Positions 57,623 to 64,000 of a stretch of DNA of 64,000 nt are shown in pieces (within the stretch, counting starts at the first letter, position 1; each line of letters starts with the position of its first letter). A program made the position numbers and the translations under genes. The DNA is from Prorocentrum cordatum. Its lineage: Eukaryota; Sar; Dinophyceae; Prorocentrales; Prorocentraceae. Below the pieces are notes generated by a model that saw only the letters and a program-made list of their open reading frames with translations, did no database searches and had not been told where the DNA came from. The stretch spans positions 62,001 through 126,000 of the forward strand of contig CAUYUJ010019899.1 in assembly GCA_963575745.1 (NCBI GenBank), written 5' to 3'.

Positions 57623-57780
57623 AGCGACAAGACAGAGTCGCGAGCGCTTCGGGCCCGGAGGGAAGCGAGTCCCGAGGGACATGGGTCCTGAGGTGGTCAC
57701 CGCTCTCTCGGGCCCTCCAGGGGCCCTCCAGGGGCCCTCCAGGACCGTCAGAAAACGACTCGGGATGAAGATCTCGTCTC
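57623..57780. other. Spacer with a GGGGCCCTCCA triplicate
   Basis: GGGGCCCTCCA repeats three times (57719-57752), next to a fragment of repeat E (AACGACTCGGGATGAA). Confidence 0.45.
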
Positions 57781-57942
57781 AAGTCGGGCCTGTCCCTCTA
57801 CAGGAGGAACATGCACGAATCATAACAACATAGTCTGGGGACGATTTTGTTTTAAATATGTTTTGGTCATTTGTGGGCATTTTGGGGCTATTTTTTACTT
57901 GTCGTCCAAAGTCTGCCTGTAGGGGGACATGCCCGACCTAAA
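57781..57942. mobile_element. Element F, copy 3
   Basis: AGTCGGGCCTGTCCCTCTAC, then AGGAGGAACATG is mirrored by GCCTGTAGGGGGACATGCCC, then GACC. The AT-rich interior has diverged in sequence but not in length. Confidence 0.75.
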
Positions 57943-58142
57943 TCTCGTCCTGGGGGAAGGCCCCGGGGTCCAGGACCCGTTTCCCTCAGGACCCGCTTCC
58001 CCCATGCTGAATTTCGGCTGAGGTGCTCCATGGGGCCGACCACGTAACTCCAGCGACAAGGAGGAGCAGTGAGCTTAGTGGGCCCTGGGAACGACAGGGC
58101 AGTTTCTGTTCGTTTTGCCGGTTTGGTTGCCGGCTCCGGCGC
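57943..58142. other. Spacer before the gap
   Basis: Mixed sequence, no recognised feature. Confidence 0.3.
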
Positions 58143-58242
58143 NNNNNNNNNNNNNNNNNNNNNNNNNNNNNNNNNNNNNNNNNNNNNNNNNNNNNNNNNN
58201 NNNNNNNNNNNNNNNNNNNNNNNNNNNNNNNNNNNNNNNNNN
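58143..58242. other. Assembly gap, 100 N
   Basis: Exactly 100 N, the usual placeholder for a gap of unknown size, directly before a (TAC)n array that probably caused it. Confidence 0.99.
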
Positions 58243-58278
58243 CACTACTACTTACTACGACTTACTACTACTACTACT

Positions 58279-58367
<89 letters not shown>

Positions 58368-58369
58368 AT

Positions 58370-58452
<83 letters not shown>

Positions 58453-58480
58453 TTGCTACTACTAGTACTACTACTGCTAC
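58243..58480 (+). repeat. (TAC)n microsatellite
   Basis: TAC/ACT triplets with few interruptions; true length unknown because of the adjoining gap. Confidence 0.95.
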
Positions 58481-58519
58481 TCTCCTCGCCATCTTGGTCA
58501 TACCATCGGCGAGAGGGGG

Positions 58520-58660
58520 GGGAACAGAGAAGGAAGGGACATCTCAGAAGCCCTCGTGCCTTCTGAGAAGTTGTTGTTTGTCTTCGGGGAAGGCGTTGAC
58601 AACTTCTCAGAAGGCTGGGGAGCTTCCGAACCTTCTGAGAAGGCCTGCTCCTTCTCACTT
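58520..58660. repeat. CCTTCTGAGAAGG palindromes with a 17-bp perfect inverted repeat
   Basis: GCCTTCTGAGAAGTTGT near 58557 is perfectly inverted near 58600. Additional CTTCTGAGAAGG palindromes flank it, giving alternative hairpins. Confidence 0.75.
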
Positions 58661-58719
58661 CCCCCCCCTCGCTCGCAGCCGATCCTCGTTCCTCCCCGCT
58701 TCGCCTCATGCTCCCCTGC

Positions 58720-58780
58720 GCGCTCTCTCGCTCTCTCTCTCTTTCTCTCTCCCTCTCTCTCTCTCTATCTCTCTCTCTGC
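58720..58780 (+). repeat. (CT)n microsatellite
   Basis: CT/TCTC run with small interruptions. Confidence 0.9.
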
Positions 58781-58869
58781 CGCGCTGTTCTGGCAGAAGG
58801 GGGGTGCATGGCACCATGGCGCGGAGGTTGCCGTATGTGTTTCGTCTGCCTTTGCACGGCCTTTTAGGT

Positions 58870-59300
58870 CATAGCAGTCGAGGATCTGATCCAGGCACGT
58901 CCAGAACGCTGGACAAACGTTTCTTCACCAACCTGCCGGACAGCTGGTCCAGTCTCGTCAGCGCGTTCTCCTATTCCAGCGTAAGTCAAAGAAGGTAGTC
59001 CAGGCTTGCTTTGCGAAATGTTCGAGAAGCTGGCCAAGATGTCTTGAATGATAGCTGTATTGGTCCAAGTTTCGGATGTTCTGCCCCCTCGAGCCCCTGC
59101 GGGCCTTTCTGCATTCCTTGTTAAGCCGTCTTCATTCCAGGCGCGTGTTGCGGCAGGCATTGTTGTTTATCAGCACTACGGCTGCGTCGTCTTGTTCTAT
59201 CACAGTAAGTTCTGCCCTCATCAAGCCCATTCGGGCCTTTCTGCTTTCCCTGTTAAGCCGTTTTCGTTCCAGGCGTGCGTTGCGGCAGGCCTTGCCTGAT
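58870..59300. repeat. Dispersed segment and a 130-bp tandem duplication
   Basis: 58870-58975 is similar to 31880-31985. The block CGGGCCTTTCTGCWTTCCYT, then GTTAAGCCGT and GTTGCGGCAGGC occurs at about 59098 and again at about 59231. Confidence 0.65.
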
Positions 59301-59379
59301 ATCCTCCGCATAGCGGCTGCATCGCCTGAGTCATCTTACACACGCAATGTCTGTACAGCATATTTCCGAACAACCGAAA

Positions 59380-59490
59380 AAGGAGGAGGAGGAGGAGGAG
59401 GAGAAGGAGGAGGAGGAGGAGGAGGAGGAGGAGGAGAGGGAGACGGAGGAGGAAGAGGTGAAGAGAGAGAGAGAGGAGGAGGAGGAGGAG
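59380..59490 (+). repeat. (GGA)n microsatellite
   Basis: GGA/GAG triplets ending in an AG acceptor-like CCGGGCAG (59500). Confidence 0.9.
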
Positions 59491-59500
59491 ATCCGGGCAG

Positions 59501-59600
59501 GTGGAGTTCACGGGCCCCAATGGCGAGGCCATGGGGGCGTTCCACAACCTGTCCTCGGACCTCCATCCCTGTGGCGCCCGCCACCTCCGCGGAACCCCCC
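59501..59600 (+). CDS. Exon-like piece VEFTGPNGEAMGAFHNLSSD
   Basis: Directly after CCGGGCAG, one frame reads VEFTGPNGEAMGAFHNLSSD, clearly protein-like, then becomes ambiguous. It may be an exon of a gene whose end is at 60508. No family recognised. Confidence 0.35.
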
Positions 59601-60264
59601 CCAACCGCGAACACGCTGCAGCCCGCGAAAAGACATGCCCGCGAAAAGACACGCTGCCTCGCCTCGGGGGGTCAGAGACCCAGAGCTCCACACGTCGGAA
59701 CAAGTCACGATCGAAGTCTTCACTCTCGGTTTCTGGGAGCCATCACTGGGTCCTGGGACAATCGAGAACAGTTCTGGATTAGACACCAGTGACGGGGAAG
59801 GTGTGAGTCTAGACCTATGGGGTTCTGCGCTGCGACAAACAGATGGCGTCGAAGATCTGGGGATCGGGTCCGAAGGGGTGGGGCCCCAGGGATAGGAAAG
59901 GGCCTCCGGGCCGAATCTGCACAGTCCGAGGCCTCCCCGCCCCCAGGACCCGTGCCTCGGGGCCCCGTCTTCAGAGCGCCGATCGCCGAGGTTCGAGGAT
60001 GGAGGCCTTGGAGGTCGGTGGCACTCTGGTTGGGGCTGCCGCCGAAGGGCCGCTCGCCGAGCTCCGAGGATGGAGGCCCTGGGCGTTGCCGGTGCCCGTT
60101 GGGGCTGGCCCTCCGTGGGCCCTCCGGGGGCCCTCGGCGACCTCGGGCCGCCGACGCCGTGCCGTGGGCTCGCGCCGCGGATCCCCAGAGGCCCACCACG
60201 CCCCGTCCCCGCGCCCGGCTTCTGGCGCCGAGCCGCCATTGCCCATTCGCCCTTCTCCGCCTCC
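59601..60264. other. GC-rich stretch, intron-like, no gene seen
   Basis: Two related blocks, GGTTCGAGGATGGAGGCCYT (59990) and GCTCCGAGGATGGAGGCCCT (60058), are an imperfect duplication of about 68 bp. Confidence 0.4.
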
Positions 60265-60352
60265 TGCTCCTCCTCCTCCTCCTCCTCCTCCTCCTCCTCC
60301 TCCTCCTCCTCCTCGTCCTCCTCCTCCTCCTGCTCCTCCTCCTCCTCTTCCT
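60265..60352 (+). repeat. (CTC)n microsatellite
   Basis: CTC triplets preceding the acceptor-like CCCGCAG (60369). Confidence 0.9.
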
Positions 60353-60369
60353 CGCGGCCTGGCCCGCAG

Positions 60370-60508
60370 AGTGGGGGCGCAAGCGGGGCTCACTCCCAAC
60401 TGCGCCTCGAGCCTGTTCTCCAAGACGGCGGGCGGCGCCTTCAACGGCACCAGGACAGCGCCTCTGGCTCCTTTGCTCATTGCACCGCGTCCCTGGACGT
60501 CAGAGTGA
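60370..60508 (+). CDS. Terminal-exon-like piece
   Basis: After a (CTC)n tract and CCCGCAG, a frame reads VGAQAGLTPNCASSLFSKTA, then GGAFNGTRTAPLAPLL and stops at TGA 60506-60508. It could be the last exon of the gene begun at 59501. Family unknown. Confidence 0.35.
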
Positions 60509-60624
60509 GGAGGCCGAGCCTTCCTTCATTGTTCCTAGGCGCGTGGCTGAGGTGTTCCGTGGTGAAGATTGTTGCTGTTGCGTTGGACTTTCATGTGCTA
60601 AGAAAGTCAGACGACGAAAAGGTA
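60509..60624. repeat. Segment shared with 31470-31520
   Basis: CTAGGCGCGTGGCTGAGGTG and GTTCCGTGGTGAAGATTGTT match CTAGGTGCGTGGCTGAAGTG at 31477. Confidence 0.45.
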
Positions 60625-60753
60625 GCCATACCACTACTCTTCGCCCGTTTTCCCTTGTGTCGGCCTCCTGGGAGGCGCTCGTCCCCACAGCTGGATTCGC
60701 CTTGACGTTTTGGTCAGAACGCACCCGGGAGAGGTCCAGGGAGTAGTGGTATC
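60625..60753. mobile_element. Element G, copy 2
   Basis: GTAGCCATACCACTACTCTT and GGGAGTAGTGGTATCG are inverted ends; interior TTGGTCAGAACGCACCCGGG matches 51797-51921. Confidence 0.65.
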
Positions 60754-60789
60754 GTTTTTTGTTGTCTCCCCAGAAAAATGTTGCTTGAT

Positions 60790-61780
60790 CTCCCTCTGGT
60801 GGGTCTTGTGTTTTTCAATCAAAGTGCTCCTCCTAGGGCTCGCACCCTGTCTTTTACAAAGGAAAATACTCCTCCTCATATTGGTTTGTTGGCCCCCCAA
60901 CTACCACAACAACGGCTCCCGTCTGATTCTCGCGGGGGACCTCTTCCGAATGTATGCAGGAATCGCACTCTCGCGTTGCACCTCGCAATTTATTCAGACG
61001 CTGCGCCCTCGACGCTCTCGAACCGCGCTATCGCTCTGGCTTCTCTGGCGATTTACGTGGGAATCGCGCCATCGCTCGAGACCTTGCGATTCATGTAGGA
61101 CTCACGCTTCAGCGCTTTAGCAACCCGCCTGTTGGACCTGGCCGATTGGGCCCGCCTTCCCGACCCGCCCTTTAGGATCTCCCCGCCCGATCAACCCGTC
61201 TGGTTCTGCCACGATACCCCGCAAGCAGGTAAGAGCGCACAGTCTTAAAATGATAGTTGTTGCTGTTGTTGTTGCTGCTGTTGAGTTCTCCTTCCGGAAA
61301 AAAAGGAGTGGACCTTGCGCTTTTCAATTGAAGTGGTATTCCTGTGGCTCGCACCCTGGTTTTTTGTTTAAAGGAAATTCTTTCCCCTCAGATTGCGCCC
61401 AGGCCCCCGACTCACAGCACCGCTTCATACTTCCGCACAAGTAATTCGAAACCGCGCTCTCGCCCGGCACTTCGTCATCATGTATGCAGGCATCGCGCCA
61501 TCGCGTGGCAGTTCCCCGCAATGTACGACGACGCCGTGCCACCAACACTCCGAAATCGCGCTCTCGCGTTGGATTGCCTGACGATGTACTTTGGGATTCG
61601 CGCTATCACTCGAAACGTTCATGCGATTCCATCCTTCTCCCTCCCCCTCGCGAGGTTCCCCCTTCATCGAAACGTTCATGGGCTACGTTTTGCGATTCCA
61701 TCCTTCTCCCTCCCCCTTCATCGAAACGTTCATGGGATTCGCGCTAGCACTCGAAACGTTCCTGCGAGTCATGCTGCACT
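60790..61780. repeat. Duplicated 0.4-0.5 kb segment with ATCGCGC-type short repeats
   Basis: 60800-61110 and 61290-61600 share TTTTCAATYRAAGTG, GGCTCGCACCCTG and TTTACAAAGGAAAAT-like pieces, then a run of short units with ATCGCGCYMTCGC. The 61600-61760 part has a further triplicate of CATCGAAACGTTCATG. No gene. Confidence 0.65.
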
Positions 61781-62379
61781 GGACGCCTCCGCGGCGCGCC
61801 CGCTCGACCCAAGCCCGCCCTATGCCCGCCCGCTCGGCCTGCCCCTTCGGGTCCGCCCGCCCGACCCGCCCGCCTGGTTCTGCCGTCTGTGCTCCTGCTC
61901 CTTACCCCCCCTCCTGCAGATCCCTCTCGCGTGCCACCCCTTTTCCCCCCCCCTTGTCTCTTCCCTCCTCCCTCCTCCTCCTCCTCCTCCTCCTCCTCCT
62001 CCTCCTCCTCCTCCTCCTCCTCCTCCTCCTCCTCCCCTTCCTTCACCCGTTTTAGGGGCAGCGCCAACTGCACGAGGCAGGCAAGGAAGACGTACCCCCA
62101 ATGGGGGGTACATCGAAGACAGAGAGAGAGAGCGGGTATCGAGGGTCGGGTTCCCCATGTTGAGCGACAGGCGAGCCAACAAGAACGAACAGTCTGAAAG
62201 TGTTGCTGTTGTTGGTGCGTTGCTTGTGTTGGATGAGGCGGACTTGAGCGCGCGGGGAATCCCAGCTGACCCCCAGCAGTTCCCTAAGGGGGCCCTTCGG
62301 CCCCTCGCCCTGGGGATCTGTTTGGGCTGCTGGAACGCCAAGAACTCAGTTGGAGCCCGCTGGGACCACCACGGACCCC
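61781..62379. other. Gene-free stretch with (CTC)n at 61975-62035
   Basis: CCCGCCCG-rich sequence, a CTC array, then mixed sequence with AGAGAGAGAG (62122). No supported gene. Confidence 0.5.
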
Positions 62380-63840
62380 TCAGGATCCCGAAGGATCCCC
62401 AGGGACTATTGAGGATGCTTGGGGCCACCAGGAGTTTTTCAGGAATCCGAAGGGATCCTTTAGGAACCCCGAAGGACCACCAGGAATCCCGAGGGATGCC
62501 CAGGAATCCGCAGGAATCCTGTGGATTCGCAGGGGCTCCTGGCGATTATTTGGGGGTTCCTGTGGATGTCCCTGGAGTCCTCGCGTCTCCGGGCAATGCT
62601 TAGCGATCCCTGAAAATCCGATGGGCCCAAGGGGTTCCAGGGAATCCGCTGGGGATCCCCACGGATGCCCAACTACTCCTACGAAGTTTTGTGGGTCCCT
62701 GTGAACTCTCATGGGCTCCCAGAGATTACTGGGGATCTCGATGGGTTCCTGTGGGTTGCTGAAGTGTGCATGATGGGCTCTTGGGGATCCTGATGGGCTC
62801 CAGCGGATTCTATCGGTTCCCAAAAACTTCCAGAGAACCCCAAAGGACCCCAGAGGATTCCATAGGGCGCCATCGGATTCCAAAGCATTCCAGGCGATTC
62901 CTAAGGATTCCCCAGTGGTCCGAGGGATTCTTACAAGTTCCCATGGACCTCACTGGATTCCGAAGGAATTTCACGGATTCCAGAGGACCCCGTGTGACCC
63001 CCAGAGACTTCAGAGGATTCCAGAGGATCAAGATGGTTTCTAACGGCTTCCTAAAGATTTCAAAGGGTTCCCAGAGATCCCAACTGATTCCAATTGTTCC
63101 CAGGGATCCAAAAGGATCCCAGAGAATTCCACACGACCCCCGAGAATCCCAGAGGAACCAGAGAATTCCAGAGGATGTTTGAGATTCTTGAGGCTTACAG
63201 GGGATTCCAGAGGATTCCTGGGGAGATCCCATTGGACTCGGGAGGATCCGAAGGGGATCCCATAGGATCCCATTGTATTTCCATAGATTCCACAGGGTCC
63301 CTAAGGATTCCGATTGGTTCCAAGAAGCGGGGGATTCCAGAAATGATTCCGACGCATTCCAATAGAACCCAGAGGATTACATTTGATCCCTAGCGATCCC
63401 AAAGGGTGTAAATGAACCCCAGGGGATCCCAAAGGATTGCAGAGGATCCCAAAGATTCCAATGGATCCCGAACGATTCCAGAAGATTCCAGAGGACCCAC
63501 AGGGATGCCAAAGGGTTCCAAAGTACGCAAGCAGATTCTCGAGGATCCCTGTGTGTTCCTGTTTTTTTTTTCCAGAGGATTCCACATGATCCGTACGGAC
63601 TTCAAGTTATTCGTCAGGGCCCCAAAGGATTTCAAATGATTCCAGATGATCCCAAAGGACCCCAGAGGACCAAAGGATCCCAGACGATCCCAAAGGATCC
63701 CACCGAATTCCAGAGGATCCCCAGGGATCCCAGAGGATTCGGATGGATCCCCTGTGTGTTCTTGTGGATTCAATTGATCTTGTGACATTTTACTGGACCC
63801 CAGAGGATTCCAGAGGATCCCATCGGATGTGCATGTATCC
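62380..63840. repeat. Degenerate 10-11-bp tandem array, AGAGGATTCC type
   Basis: About 1.45 kb made of units close to AGAGGATTCC, AAAGGATCCC or CAGAGGATCC, most with GGATYCC in register every 10-11 bp. Divergence is high at the left and low at 63380-63730. Frames across it read Gly/Ser/Ile/Pro-rich repeats and are not genes. Confidence 0.85.
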
Positions 63841-64000
63841 TCTTCTGAGTGTTCTTGTCACTATTGTTCCTTCTACTCCGTCTAATGGTTCCCTGTTTCC
63901 TTCGCTGGTGATTCCTCCGATTTCCCTGTATATCCTGATTATCCCCCCATCATCCTTGGCGTGCTCTCTGCTTACGCCTCCCTCTCCGTTCATCCTTTCT
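63841..64000. other. End of window, nothing recognised
   Basis: A pyrimidine-leaning mixed sequence with no repeat or gene I can identify. Confidence 0.3.

Noticed and set aside
62380-63793. Several Gly/Ser/Ile/Pro-rich frames on both strands
   Set aside because: Translation of the 10-bp degenerate array.

Overview
The window looks like nuclear DNA of a dinoflagellate, possibly a Prorocentrum- or Symbiodinium-type genome; the species cannot be fixed from sequence alone. The evidence is high GC, very long triplet microsatellites, same-strand intron-rich genes, introns built from a repeated foldback element (introner-like), a Cys-rich WCC/GC exon typical of dinoflagellate proteins, and a large LINE-type retrotransposon. 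There are no bacterial operons, ribosome binding sites or CRISPR arrays, and I found no rRNA or tRNA gene. A run of exactly 100 N at 58143-58242 marks a scaffold gap.

Layout. 1-2.9 kb: dispersed repeats and microsatellites. 2.9-20.3 kb: the gene-bearing segment, all on the + strand. I model four genes. Gene A (about 3071-7263) has a phosphatase-like CX5R exon and later exons of unknown function. Gene B (7391-8096) is a short ankyrin-repeat protein with a Lys/Gly-rich tail. Gene C (9406-17924) is a large protein of unknown family in at least eight exon segments. Gene D (18705-20202) is a two-exon protein of unknown function. Their introns carry copies of one element: a short motif GGCGANAAGCC, a pyrimidine tract, an inner inverted repeat, a CGAAGTT heptamer hairpin, and the inverted motif GGCTTNTCGCC, often followed by (GTC)n or (GAC)n. 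20.3-24.4 kb: intergenic DNA with dispersed repeats. 24.4-31 kb: a LINE on the minus strand. Its ORF1 and ORF2 are separated by one in-frame UAG. ORF2 carries endonuclease, reverse transcriptase and RNase H, and is broken by one frameshift inside the RT. 31-64 kb: repeat-dominated DNA with a 63-bp satellite-like array, an 85-bp array, a degenerate 10-bp array of 1.4 kb, many microsatellites, at least six families of short terminal-inverted-repeat elements, and a few isolated exon-like pieces.

The genes show no operon-like logic. What links them is orientation and the shared intron element, whose motif (at least 20 forward and 6 inverted copies by eye) is confined to 3.3-20.4 kb and was not seen elsewhere. 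Exon limits come from reading frame, protein-like composition and AG acceptors; most donors are not fixed because dinoflagellates also use non-GT donors. Long poly-D, poly-R, poly-S, poly-H or SL-repeat reading frames are artefacts of triplet or dinucleotide repeats and are not annotated as genes.
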